From: Candidatus Borkfalkia faecipullorum
Lineage (GTDB): Bacteria; Bacillota; Clostridia; Christensenellales; Borkfalkiaceae
Direction: 5' to 3'
Assembly: GCA_019114245.1 (NCBI GenBank)
Contig: DXFX01000009.1
Location: 1 to 64,000, forward strand
DNA length: 64,000 nt
Part shown: piece by piece, positions 25,109-32,721 of the stretch
How positions within the stretch are numbered: position 1 is the stretch's first letter
Layout of the letters: each line of letters begins with the position of its first letter
Program-made: the position numbers and the translations under genes
The notes under the pieces: model-generated
What the model was told of the DNA's origin: nothing
Seen by the model: only the letters and a program-made list of their open reading frames with translations
The model's database searches: none

Positions 25109-26629
25109 ATGTTTATTATTCAATGGATCATAGGGTTTTTTCGCGGAATTTTCAACAGACACAGGGCGCGGAGAAGAACGCATGAACTGCTTGCGCAAAA
25201 CCAGCGGGCAAGGGACGTAATGCTTTATTACGATTCCCCCGTAGAAGCGTTTTACGCGCTGGATATGGAGGGGAATATCATCGTATCGGGAAACAACGCC
25301 GCCCTGCGCAACCGCGTGCTCACTGCGGCAGCCTATCATCGTTGTCAGAGGCGGATCCCCGTCATTATTCTGCACTGCGGCAATAAGGCGCTCGAAAGGC
25401 TGGTGGCAGACGCTTATGAAAGGGAGCGGGCGCCCCATATCATCAACGCCGAACACCCGGAATACGATCCGTTTACGGAACTTCGCAAGGAAGAGATCTC
25501 GCAGATGGTCATATCCTCTTCCGGCAGCGACAACAAGGTGGAACGCATCGGCGGTCTGTATATCAACGGCCTGACCGATTATCTTCTGGCAAGAGGGCGC
25601 CGCCCGATGGTGAGGAGCTATATCTCTTGCCCGCACGATGCAATTCTGTCGCGCGTGATGGAACACCGCGCGGACGGCTCGATGTCGGAAGCGGATGCAA
25701 CGCGCATCAGCTCGGAGATCACGCAGGGCAAAGCCGAGCAGGGGAATGTAGAGCAGTATTTCCGCGTCCTGGATACGCAGGCGTCCTGCATTCTGGCGCG
25801 AAAGGCGGAGGATGCAATCAGTATCCGAAAGGCGATCGAGGAGGGCAAGACGATCATGCTGGACATCGTTTCTGCCTCCAATATTCTTTTGATCAATCTC
25901 CTGGTTCAGGAAATAACGGATGCAATGGCGCGCGGCAAGCGCTTTTTGCTCGCGATCGACGGCATCCCCGTGGATGCGTCGGAAGGCCTGGCGCGCCTGA
26001 TGAAAAACTATTCAAACGCCTGCAATTTCGTATATTCCTCTTCGGATTTTTATGCGGACACGCAGAGTACGGCAAACACCTTTGAGACGCTTCTTGCAAA
26101 GGCGAACATGGTGTATGTCATGCAACACAGCGCGGCGCAGTCAGGGAAAAAGTTTTCGGAATATTTCGGTCAATATCGTCCTGTCGAGATCAACACGACC
26201 TATGTCAGCGGTACCGTGTATCCCACTTACGGACAGCTCTTGCCGGGGACCAATTCTTCCGATGTGCAAACGACGCAGCTCACAGACAGGCCGAGAATCG
26301 AAGAGCGGGACATCGCAGAACTTGCGCTCGATGAAATGTTTATCAAACGCAATTCCGAGCACGAGATCATGCGCGTGCGTTGTACGGCGGGGGAGGCAAC
26401 GGGAATGTACGAGGCGCCGCGCAGGCGGGGCAGGTGGCCGAGGTTGCCCGCTGTCGGCGTAAACTGGGCGTTATTCGTCTTGCTGCTGCTCGTTCCGCCC
26501 GCAGCATTTATCTATCTGTTTGCGGTAGGCGGCAGGGTAGGGAAGATCGTAAGCGCAATCGTCCTGGTGCTTATGCTTGTGGGTGTCATTGTATCAAACG
26601 TTTTAAGCTATATTGCTTTATCGGGCTGA
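25109..26629 (+). CDS. TraD-like pseudo-ATPase with C-terminal membrane helices
   Basis: 506 residues from ATG 25109 (GGGAAGCGGGAGAA upstream; the frame is open further left inside the previous gene). The place of the P-loop reads IIVSGNNAALRN, lacking the GKT, while the Walker B-like strand RFLLAIDGIPV and general layout follow the preceding TraD-like ATPase. It therefore looks like a catalytically dead subunit. Two membrane helices lie near 455-505. It closes the operon and would anchor the motor to the membrane. Paralogy is inferred from layout and needs a structure-based comparison. Confidence 0.65.
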   Translation: MFIIQWIIGFFRGIFNRHRARRRTHELLAQNQRARDVMLYYDSPVEAFYALDMEGNIIVSGNNAALRNRVLTAAAYHRCQRRIPVIILHCGNKALERLVADAYERERAPHIINAEHPEYDPFTELRKEEISQMVISSSGSDNKVERIGGLYINGLTDYLLARGRRPMVRSYISCPHDAILSRVMEHRADGSMSEADATRISSEITQGKAEQGNVEQYFRVLDTQASCILARKAEDAISIRKAIEEGKTIMLDIVSASNILLINLLVQEITDAMARGKRFLLAIDGIPVDASEGLARLMKNYSNACNFVYSSSDFYADTQSTANTFETLLAKANMVYVMQHSAAQSGKKFSEYFGQYRPVEINTTYVSGTVYPTYGQLLPGTNSSDVQTTQLTDRPRIEERDIAELALDEMFIKRNSEHEIMRVRCTAGEATGMYEAPRRRGRWPRLPAVGVNWALFVLLLLVPPAAFIYLFAVGGRVGKIVSAIVLVLMLVGVIVSNVLSYIALSG

Positions 26630-26652
26630 ACAAACAGGAAAGGAACAAAGCG

Positions 26653-26686
26653 AAGCCGCCGAAAGTTTTTCGGCGGCTTTATTTTT
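26653..26686 (+). terminator. Terminator of the 21-kb operon
   Basis: An 11-bp perfect stem AGCCGCCGAAA/TTTCGGCGGCT is followed by TTTATTTTT, 24 nt after the last stop codon. Confidence 0.85.
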
Positions 26687-26733
26687 CCGTTTTTCCCTTG
26701 TAATTTTTCTTTTATCTTTCTGACGGTTTTTGA

Positions 26734-26770
26734 TTGACAAAAATAGTTCTATATAGTACTATATAGACGG
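26734..26770 (+). promoter_or_regulatory. Promoter and MarR-type operator of the radical SAM pair
   Basis: TTGACA and TACTAT are 17 nt apart. Over and just after the -10 lies CTATATAG-TA-CTATATAG, a tandem of two palindromic octamers preceded by ATAGTT. A symmetric AT-rich site overlapping the -10 is what a MarR dimer would bind, and the second gene of the operon encodes a MarR protein, so negative autoregulation is likely. Confidence 0.65.
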
Positions 26771-26814
26771 AAAAATCCTGAGGGAAAAGCGTTTTGCGCG
26801 AAAAAGGGGGAACG

Positions 26815-27471
26815 GTGATAAAAATTAAGGACAAAATAAAAAATCTGAACGTCGTCATCGGATGTCCGATAGGGTGCAGGTACTGTTACGCAAGAAATAA
26901 TTGCCGCAGATTTCACATCACAGACGACTTCAATAAGCCCGAATTTTTTGAAAACAAACTCAGGCTGTTTGAAAGCAGGCAGCCGAAAGTATTCCTGCTT
27001 ACGGGCATGAGCGACCTCGCGTACTGGAAAGGGGAATGGATAAAAAAGGTATTGGCAAAGGCGGCGGAAACGCCGCAGAACACATATCTTTTTCTGACCA
27101 AGCGCCCCGAAATGCTGGATATACAGACGCCGTCGGAAAATGTATGGTTCGGCGTTACGGTCACCTGTGCGGCGGAGCGCGGGCGCATTGCGGCGCTGAA
27201 AAGCAATGTTCGGGCAAAACATTATCATGTAACGTTCGAGCCGCTTTCGGACGAAGTGGGACAGACAGACCTGAGCGGGATCGGCTGGGTGGTCATCGGC
27301 ACGGAAACGGGCAGCTGCAGGGGGAAGACCCCCACGCAAAAAAGCTGGGCGGAAGGGCTGGCGGAGCAGGCGCTTTCTGCGGGCATTCCCGTATTCATGA
27401 AGGAAGATCTGTGCGGGATCCTGCCCGAAAGTCAAATGATTCAGCAATTTCCAAAGGAGTTCGGACTATGA
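26815..27471 (+). CDS. Radical SAM mobile pair protein A
   Basis: 218 residues from GTG 26815, directly after AAAAAGGGGG; TTG 26794 in frame is an alternative. The N-terminus carries CPIGCRYCYARN (CxxxCxxC), then a FLLTGMSDLAYW segment and the short fold of the spore-photoproduct-lyase/DUF5131-like branch of radical SAM enzymes. The gene order A, MarR, B with overlapping ends matches the 'radical SAM mobile pair' system, a widely transferred cassette of unknown function. The stop overlaps the MarR start (ATGA). Confidence 0.8.
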   Translation: MIKIKDKIKNLNVVIGCPIGCRYCYARNNCRRFHITDDFNKPEFFENKLRLFESRQPKVFLLTGMSDLAYWKGEWIKKVLAKAAETPQNTYLFLTKRPEMLDIQTPSENVWFGVTVTCAAERGRIAALKSNVRAKHYHVTFEPLSDEVGQTDLSGIGWVVIGTETGSCRGKTPTQKSWAEGLAEQALSAGIPVFMKEDLCGILPESQMIQQFPKEFGL

Positions 27472-27905
27472 AAGAAAGACAGGCAGGTTTTCTCATTTCA
27501 AAGATCAAGGCGATCGGCGGGCGCAGGTTTGAAAAGATCCTGCAGGAAAAAAAGATAGACGCCTTCAACGGCGCGCAGGGAAAGATCCTCTACGTCCTGT
27601 GGCAGGGCGGGAAGATGACGGTCACTGAAATTTCAGAAAAGAGCGGGCTCGCCAAGACGACGCTCACCGCCATGCTTGCAAGAATGCGCGCGCAGGGTCT
27701 GGTCTGTATGCAGGAAAACGCGAAAGACAGGCGCAGTTCCATCGTCAGTCTCACCCCCGCGGCGGCGCTGCTCAAAGAGGAGTACGACGCCGTCACCGAG
27801 CAGATCGGGAACATCTACTACAAGGGCTTTTCGGAAGCCGAGGCAGAACAGTTTGAAGGGTATCTCAAACGCATCCTGCACAATCTGGAGGAAGAACATG
27901 AGTGA
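27468..27905 (+). CDS. MarR-family regulator of the radical SAM mobile pair
   Basis: 145 residues with AAAGGAG upstream. A winged HTH is visible: KILYVLWQGGKMTVTEIS, recognition region SGLAKTTLTAMLARM, then the DRRSSIVSLT wing of MarR proteins. It overlaps protein A by four bases and protein B by eight. Expected to bind the palindrome over the promoter at 26734 and repress the operon until a ligand or oxidant releases it. No Cys pair for redox sensing was seen. Confidence 0.85.
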   Translation: MKERQAGFLISKIKAIGGRRFEKILQEKKIDAFNGAQGKILYVLWQGGKMTVTEISEKSGLAKTTLTAMLARMRAQGLVCMQENAKDRRSSIVSLTPAAALLKEEYDAVTEQIGNIYYKGFSEAEAEQFEGYLKRILHNLEEEHE

Positions 27906-28785
27906 TACGTTACACCTGGGACAGGTAAAAGTCAAAACGGTGCTTACAAAATCCAATCTGCCCATTGCGGGCTACTCCGTCAACCCGTATATCGGCTGCA
28001 CGCACGCCTGCGGGTATTGTTATGCCTGCTTTATGAAGCGGTTTACGGGACATGAAGAGCCGTGGGGGACTTTTCTGGACGTCAAATACTGGGAAAAGAT
28101 CAAAAATCCGGAAAAGTACAATAACAGCACGGTCATCGTTGGGTCCGTGACGGACGCATACAACCCGCAGGAGGAGCAGTTCCGCCGCACCCGCGCCTTT
28201 CTCGAAGAGATGCAGGGCAGCAAGATCAATCTCATCATCACAACCAAGTCCGATCTCGTTCTGCGCGATCTCGATCTCATCAAAACTTTTCCCTCGCCGC
28301 TCGTAAGTTGGTCGGTCAACACCCTCGACGAAGCATTCAAAGAGGACATGGACAAGGCTGTCTCCATAGAGCGCCGCATCGCCGCCATGAAAAAATGTCA
28401 CGAGGAGGGGATCCGCACCACCTGCTTTATTTCGCCCATTTTTCCGGAAATTACCGAAGTGTTTGAAATCATAGAACGGATTGGAGACTTTTGCGACTAT
28501 ATCTGGCTGGAAAACCTCAACCTGCGCGGCGGATTCAAGGCGGAGATCATGCAGTACATATCGGAAAAATACCCGCATCTTTTGCCCCTTTATCAGCAGA
28601 TCTACAACAAAAACGACATGACGTACTGGAAAATTCTCGACCAAAAGGTGGCAGAATACGCCGAGAGCAAGGGCCTGCTGTACGTGGTGGATCAGGAGCC
28701 TTTTTTGCGCGACCCGACGGGCAAACCCGTCATCATCAATTATTTTTATCATGCGCAGATCAGGCAATCCGCCAAAAAACGGTAA
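27898..28785 (+). CDS. Radical SAM mobile pair protein B
   Basis: 295 residues from ATG 27898. The cluster motif is C34-x3-C38-x2-C41 (CTHACGYCYA) preceded by NPYIGC, typical of the Rv2578c/PA0069-like branch of SPL-type radical SAM proteins. The rest keeps the TIM-barrel strands (LIITTKSDLVLRDLDL, SWSVNTLDE, CFISPIFPEITE). It probably works together with protein A; substrate unknown. No terminator is obvious within the first 100 nt after the stop. Confidence 0.85.
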   Translation: MSDTLHLGQVKVKTVLTKSNLPIAGYSVNPYIGCTHACGYCYACFMKRFTGHEEPWGTFLDVKYWEKIKNPEKYNNSTVIVGSVTDAYNPQEEQFRRTRAFLEEMQGSKINLIITTKSDLVLRDLDLIKTFPSPLVSWSVNTLDEAFKEDMDKAVSIERRIAAMKKCHEEGIRTTCFISPIFPEITEVFEIIERIGDFCDYIWLENLNLRGGFKAEIMQYISEKYPHLLPLYQQIYNKNDMTYWKILDQKVAEYAESKGLLYVVDQEPFLRDPTGKPVIINYFYHAQIRQSAKKR

Positions 28786-29131
28786 AAACATTCTTTCTGC
28801 CGTACGCGGAAAATTTCCGATTTGAAGTCCCGTCTTTCGCTGCTCTTCACAGTTTTGCGCTGTGGGAAAAGTGCTTCTGCCCCAAAACAGAGATCTACAA
28901 TGCCGTACTTGCTTGGTTCCGCCCGCGGGCGGGGGACGGAGACGCGCAAAATCAGCGGGTACGTGCTTGTCATTTTGTGACAAAATGACGAGATCATGCA
29001 AAAAAGCGGCTTTGCAGGCAGGCCGTAAAACGGCTCCGCGAGTCCGTCCCCGCATTTGCGGGGGCAGATCGTCTGCGGGGTTGGAAAAGGGCTGCAGGCA
29101 AAAGGCGCGGAAAATGCAGGGAGGGATCGCA
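28786..29131. other. Intergenic region with palindromic operator candidate
   Basis: About 350 bp without a convincing gene. It contains a 10-bp-arm palindrome at 28969-28989 and a GC-rich CCCCGCATTTGCGGGG hairpin near 29048-29063. No clear -35/-10 pair was found, so the promoter of the CMD-flavodoxin genes remains unlocated. Confidence 0.5.
28969..28989. promoter_or_regulatory. Perfect palindrome, candidate operator
   Basis: GTCATTTTGT-G-ACAAAATGAC: 10-bp arms with a single-base centre, without a T tail, so more like a dimeric repressor site than a terminator. It lies about 140 bp upstream of the CMD/flavodoxin genes. The binding protein is unknown. Confidence 0.45.
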
Positions 29132-29908
29132 ATGGACAGGATCGAAAAGACGCGGGAAAAGTTTCGGGAACTTTTCAGGGCCGAACCCACGCAAAACGAG
29201 GGTACGGACCCCGAATTTATGCGCATTTTACAGCGCTTTATCTTTGGGGAGGTGTGCTATGCGGGTTCGCTGGACAACCGTATGCGCGAACTCATCACCA
29301 TCACGGTGCTCACCGTCAACCAGACGCTGCCGCAGCTGAAAGCGCACGTCGGGGCCTGCCTCAACGTGGGGCTCACGCCCGAGGAGATCCGCGAGGCTGT
29401 CTATCAGTGCGCGCCGTTTGTCGGATTTCCGAAAACGCTCAACGCGATCGCCGCAATGAACGAGACGTTTGCGGAGCGCGGCGTTTCTCTGCCCCTTGCA
29501 GACGCGCAGACGGCGGCTGAGCAGACGAGGTACGAACAGGGGCTTGCCGCACAGGAGCCGATCTACGGCAGCGAGATCGCCGAGCGGTACGCCTGGCTGC
29601 CCGCCGAGTTTTCGCAGTGTGTGCCGAAGTGGCTGACCGAGCTCTGCTTTGCGGATTTTTCTCTGCGAAAAGGCTTGGACCAAAAGGTGCGGGAGCTTCT
29701 CACCGTGGTCATGCTCGCCGCGATGGGCGGCGCGGAAACGCAGGTACGTTCCCACGTTTTCGGTGCAATGCGCGCGGGAAACACCGCGGAAGAGGTGGTC
29801 TGCGCGCTCTGCCACGCCATGCCGTACATGGGCATTCCCAGGTTGTTCAACGCCCTCAACTGCTGCAAAGACCTGCTTTGCGAAGAGAAACCAACTGAGG
29901 AGAAATGA
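29132..29908 (+). CDS. Carboxymuconolactone decarboxylase (CMD) family protein, duplicated domain
   Basis: 258 residues from ATG 29132 with GGGAGGG upstream. Two CMD domains in tandem are clear: RMRELITITVLTVNQ...LKAHVGACLNVGLTPEEI and KVRELLTVVMLAAMGG...VRSHVFGAMRAGNTAEEV. The redox CxxC of AhpD-type members is absent (a lone Cys in the first domain), so peroxidase activity is doubtful. Two-domain CMD proteins of this type commonly lie beside flavodoxins or quinone/aldo-keto reductases, as here. Likely role in quinone or aromatic-compound chemistry or oxidative stress. Confidence 0.85.
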   Translation: MDRIEKTREKFRELFRAEPTQNEGTDPEFMRILQRFIFGEVCYAGSLDNRMRELITITVLTVNQTLPQLKAHVGACLNVGLTPEEIREAVYQCAPFVGFPKTLNAIAAMNETFAERGVSLPLADAQTAAEQTRYEQGLAAQEPIYGSEIAERYAWLPAEFSQCVPKWLTELCFADFSLRKGLDQKVRELLTVVMLAAMGGAETQVRSHVFGAMRAGNTAEEVVCALCHAMPYMGIPRLFNALNCCKDLLCEEKPTEEK

Positions 29909-29966
29909 TCTGCACCGCCGCACAGGGCAGGTGCGGCAGAGAACACAGAAAAAAGGAGAAAATAAA

Positions 29967-30443
29967 ATGAAACCGTTGGTTGCGTATTTTTCGTGTACGG
30001 GAACAACAAAGCGCGCGGCGCTCGCCCTTGCGGAGGCAATCGGCGCGGACGTGTATGAGATCGTGCCGAAACAGCCCTATACCGATGCCGACCTCAACTG
30101 GACGGACAAATACAGCCGCAGCAGCGTCGAGATGAAGGACCCCGACGCGCGCCCCGAAATTTCGGGCAAAGCGGAAGGAATGGAAAATTACAGGACGGTT
30201 TTCCTGGGATTTCCCATCTGGTGGTACGTTGCGCCGCGCATCGTCAACACCTTCCTTGAAAGTTACGATTTTACGGGCAAAACCGTAATTCCGTTTGCGA
30301 CGAGCGGCGGCAGCGGGCTGGGCAGAACGGTCGAAAAACTGCAAAAAAGCTGCCATTCCGAGGTGAAATGGGGGAAGGGCAAGCTTCTCAACGGCCCCCT
30401 CACCAAGGACGGCCTGCTTTCGTGGGCAAAGGAATATCTGTAA
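29967..30443 (+). CDS. Flavodoxin
   Basis: 158 residues from ATG 29967 with AAAAAGGAG upstream. The FMN phosphate loop SCTGTTKRAA (residues 9-18) opens the fold; FLGFPIWWYVAPRI and FATSGGSGLGRT form the isoalloxazine loops. Full length for a short-chain Flavodoxin_4-type protein. It probably carries electrons for a reductase or serves with the CMD protein 58 nt upstream in a small redox operon ending at the 30466 terminator. Confidence 0.9.
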   Translation: MKPLVAYFSCTGTTKRAALALAEAIGADVYEIVPKQPYTDADLNWTDKYSRSSVEMKDPDARPEISGKAEGMENYRTVFLGFPIWWYVAPRIVNTFLESYDFTGKTVIPFATSGGSGLGRTVEKLQKSCHSEVKWGKGKLLNGPLTKDGLLSWAKEYL

Positions 30444-30465
30444 AATCGCTCCCTTCAGGGGACAG

Positions 30466-30504
30466 AAAGGGGCGGCTTGCCTTCGGGCAAGCCGCCCCTT
30501 TTTA
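30466..30504 (+). terminator. Strong Rho-independent terminator
   Basis: A 16-bp stem beginning AAAGGGGCGGCTTGCC with a TTC loop and its complement ends in TTTTT, 23 nt after the flavodoxin stop. Confidence 0.9.
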
Positions 30505-30523
30505 TGCAAACTTTAAAAGGGTC

Positions 30524-30552
30524 TTGCTTTTTGCGGCATTCTTTGGTATAAT
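30524..30552 (+). promoter_or_regulatory. Sigma-A promoter
   Basis: TTGCTT and TATAAT with a 17-nt spacer, about 50 nt before ATG 30603. Confidence 0.65.
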
Positions 30553-30602
30553 ACAGTCAGATATTCCGAAGTGTAGTATAAAAATTAAGCGAGGGAAAAA
30601 AT

Positions 30603-30947
30603 ATGCAGGACGTTTTACAGATCTTTTTGTACAGCGAGGACGGGAACACCTACTCGTTCAAGGGGAGTTTGTACGAAGGGGCGCTCACGCTGGACGGATA
30701 CGACAGCATTCCCGGCATTTCGCACGCGTACGGCGACGGCGAGGCGGCGTATTTTTACAAGTTCGACCGCGAAAACACGCAAAAGCTCATCGAAGCCTTT
30801 CAGACGGAGGACTTGCTGGAAAGCATCCGCAAGTTTTACGGCGGCAAAACGCGGCACACGGAATTCGAGGCCTTCTGCAGAGAACACGGCATCGAATTCG
30901 AGGACGGGGACATCAACCTGCGGCTGGGCTGGCACTACATCCCCTGA
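30603..30947 (+). CDS. Uncharacterised small soluble protein
   Basis: 114 residues, not recognised. Acidic and aromatic (YSEDGNTYSFKG, HAYGDGEAAYFYKFD), with no membrane helix or cysteine cluster. It has its own promoter and terminator, so it is a monocistronic gene. The strand-rich N-terminus and helix-rich C-terminus suggest a compact alpha/beta domain. Confidence 0.75.
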   Translation: MQDVLQIFLYSEDGNTYSFKGSLYEGALTLDGYDSIPGISHAYGDGEAAYFYKFDRENTQKLIEAFQTEDLLESIRKFYGGKTRHTEFEAFCREHGIEFEDGDINLRLGWHYIP

Positions 30948-30963
30948 CTGCGGCAATACGGAC

Positions 30964-31004
30964 AAAAAGGCGCGTTCCGAAATTTTCGGAACGCGCCTTT
31001 TTCG
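30964..31004 (+). terminator. Bidirectional terminator
   Basis: A 17-bp perfect stem AAAAAGGCGCGTTCCGA with an AATT loop. The A run before and T run after the stem allow termination from both directions. Confidence 0.85.
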
Positions 31005-31072
31005 TGAAAGAAAAAGTTTTTCTAGGCGGCCGGGAGATATTACATAAAAAAGTGCAAATTTTCGTAAAACTG

Positions 31073-31101
31073 TTGCATGATAAAATATCACGTGCTATAA
31101 T
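31073..31101 (+). promoter_or_regulatory. Sigma-A promoter
   Basis: TTGCAT and TATAAT separated by 17 nt, about 78 nt upstream of the HTH gene start. Confidence 0.6.
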
Positions 31102-31178
31102 AAAAATGTCGAATTACGGGGAAAGGTGCGCCTTTTCCCGCTTTGGCGCCATATTTTTGCGGACGGGAGGTCTTTTTT

Positions 31179-31496
31179 ATGCCGCGCAGGGCGATCGATT
31201 GGAAGAAAACGGGCAAACAGCTGTTATTTTTGAGGAACGACAATCTCTCTTTGCGCAAATATGTGTGCAGGGAAAACAACTACGACAAGGGAGAATGCGA
31301 CGGCAGGTGCGACACCTGTAAGTACGACATGGATACCAGTATCAGCAGGAGCGAACTTGCCAGGGTATTCAGCGTGACGGAAAGCGTTGTGTTCAACTGG
31401 GAAAACGGGATCACGCCCGTATCGCTGGAAGATATGCTCTTTTATTGCGAGATCGCGGGGGTGGACCTGAAAGACCTCATCGTGTTTGAAAATTAG
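31179..31496 (+). CDS. HTH (XRE-like) regulator with an inserted four-cysteine cluster
   Basis: 105 residues from ATG 31179 with ACGGGAGG at ideal spacing. After the first helix (WKKTGKQLLFLRNDNLSLRKYV) a 30-residue insert carries C-x9-C-x3-C-x2-C (CRENNYDKGECDGRCDTC), then the second part of the HTH continues (ISRSELARVFSVTESVVFNWENGITPVS) and a short C-terminal helix closes. An XRE-type DNA-binding core interrupted by a likely Zn or Fe-S site suggests a metal- or redox-responsive transcription factor. Its own promoter is upstream; no obvious target genes other than neighbours. Confidence 0.75.
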   Translation: MPRRAIDWKKTGKQLLFLRNDNLSLRKYVCRENNYDKGECDGRCDTCKYDMDTSISRSELARVFSVTESVVFNWENGITPVSLEDMLFYCEIAGVDLKDLIVFEN

Positions 31497-31838
31497 GGTC
31501 ACATCGGGAAAAAGATAAGGGAAAAACGAAGGGGAAAAGGGAAAGAGTATTGCACAAAAAGAGCGCTCGCCGCGGGCGGCGCGCGCCCTTTTTGCAGGAA
31601 TGAGCGAAGGAAAACGCCTTGTCCGCTTTGTCAGCAGGCTGTTTTCTTCGCCCTTTTTGTTTTATAAAGGAAAAAGGAGCTTGTCTTTCTGTTCTTGCGA
31701 TCATCTTGTAAAATTTACGGGAAAAAAGTAAAATCCTGCAAAAGGCTGCGGAATTTGCAGAGTGGGCGGGGTGCGCGGAAAAAGCGGACGTGATATACTG
31801 GTTGCACAGTCGGAAGGCAAGCGGAAACGGAGAAGAAA
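31497..31838. other. Intergenic region, hairpin and promoter only
   Basis: About 340 bp. A GC-rich inverted repeat bounded by AAAAAG and CTTTTT (about 31556-31596) looks like a terminator for the HTH gene. An extended -10 promoter lies at 31791-31799. No protein-like frame. Confidence 0.5.
31791..31799 (+). promoter_or_regulatory. Extended -10 promoter
   Basis: TGA-TATACT, a TG-extended -10 box, 40 nt before ATG 31839; no good -35 hexamer. It probably starts the TerY-P-like operon. Confidence 0.4.
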
Positions 31839-32696
31839 ATGAAGCAAATGGGTTTTGAGATCGGCGCGCTGCAAAACGAACTCTGGCAGGTGCGCAAGCA
31901 GCGCAGGTTTGTCATGCGCAGCTCGGAGGAACGGCTGCACGAACTAGCGGAAAACGCCTGGTCGGAGGACAGCCTGGCGCAGCTGGTCAGAAAATACGGG
32001 CTGTGCGACGTGTGCGACTTTTCGGGGCTCAACATCTCGGCGGCGCGGGTGCTTGTCAACTGTGCGATCGCGGCGCTGTACAGGTATCCGCTGCTGCGCA
32101 GCAGGTTCTGTTATCTGGGTTCGCAAAAGGGGTACGTGGCGCTGGTAAAGAAGTTTACGCAGTGCGACGCGGAAACGATGAAGGCGCTGGGCCTGCAGCA
32201 CATCTGCGGGGCGGAATTGGCGAGATCGTTCGGGCAGGGGCTGCTCGAATTTATGGCGGAACCTTCCCGCGGCACGGGCAACGTGCTGGCGCAGGCGGTG
32301 CTGGCGGGCGGATTTCTGGACGGCGTCCTGCTGGACGAAAGGGATTTCAGCACAGAGCGGTTCCGCGAGATCAAGGAGAGTCTGGAAGAGAGCGTGAGGA
32401 TAGGGCATTTTGCCAAGGACTGCGCCTCTGTTTCCGCCGTCATCTTTCACGAGATCGGGCATCTGCTCGATTCTCTGTGCGGCGTCAGCGAGGGCGCCGC
32501 AGTGCAGGAAGCGTTCCGGGAGGGGCGGGAAAGAAAGATCGCAAAGGAGCTTTCCGCCTATGCGGCAACTTCCCCCGCGGAATACGTGGCGGAAGGGTTT
32601 GCCGAATGTATGTCCTCCGGCGCGCCGCGCAGGGCGGCCCGCGCCGTTGCGGAGGCGATCGCAAAGAGTTATCAAACGCTGGAAGCGTCAAGATAA
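31839..32696 (+). CDS. Zincin-like metallopeptidase domain protein
   Basis: 285 residues from ATG 31839. The N-terminal half is helical (a Trp/Arg-rich start and DSLAQLVRKYG), and the C-terminal half carries H204-E-I-G-H208 (VIFHEIGHLLDSL) and then EYVAEGFAE about 40 residues later, giving the third Glu ligand of a gluzincin-like zinc site. No signal peptide, so cytoplasmic. It lies 25 nt before the vWA gene and thus belongs to the vWA/kinase/phosphatase operon, perhaps as its protease output. Confidence 0.75.
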   Translation: MKQMGFEIGALQNELWQVRKQRRFVMRSSEERLHELAENAWSEDSLAQLVRKYGLCDVCDFSGLNISAARVLVNCAIAALYRYPLLRSRFCYLGSQKGYVALVKKFTQCDAETMKALGLQHICGAELARSFGQGLLEFMAEPSRGTGNVLAQAVLAGGFLDGVLLDERDFSTERFREIKESLEESVRIGHFAKDCASVSAVIFHEIGHLLDSLCGVSEGAAVQEAFREGRERKIAKELSAYAATSPAEYVAEGFAECMSSGAPRRAARAVAEAIAKSYQTLEASR

Positions 32697-32721
32697 ATAT
32701 TATTTACAAGGAGAGGAATCC

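Noticed and set aside
23769-26629. Conjugative element based on TraD-like ATPases
   Set aside because: No relaxase, mating-pair genes, integrase or attachment site is visible, and the genes are inside one operon with the GTPase system.
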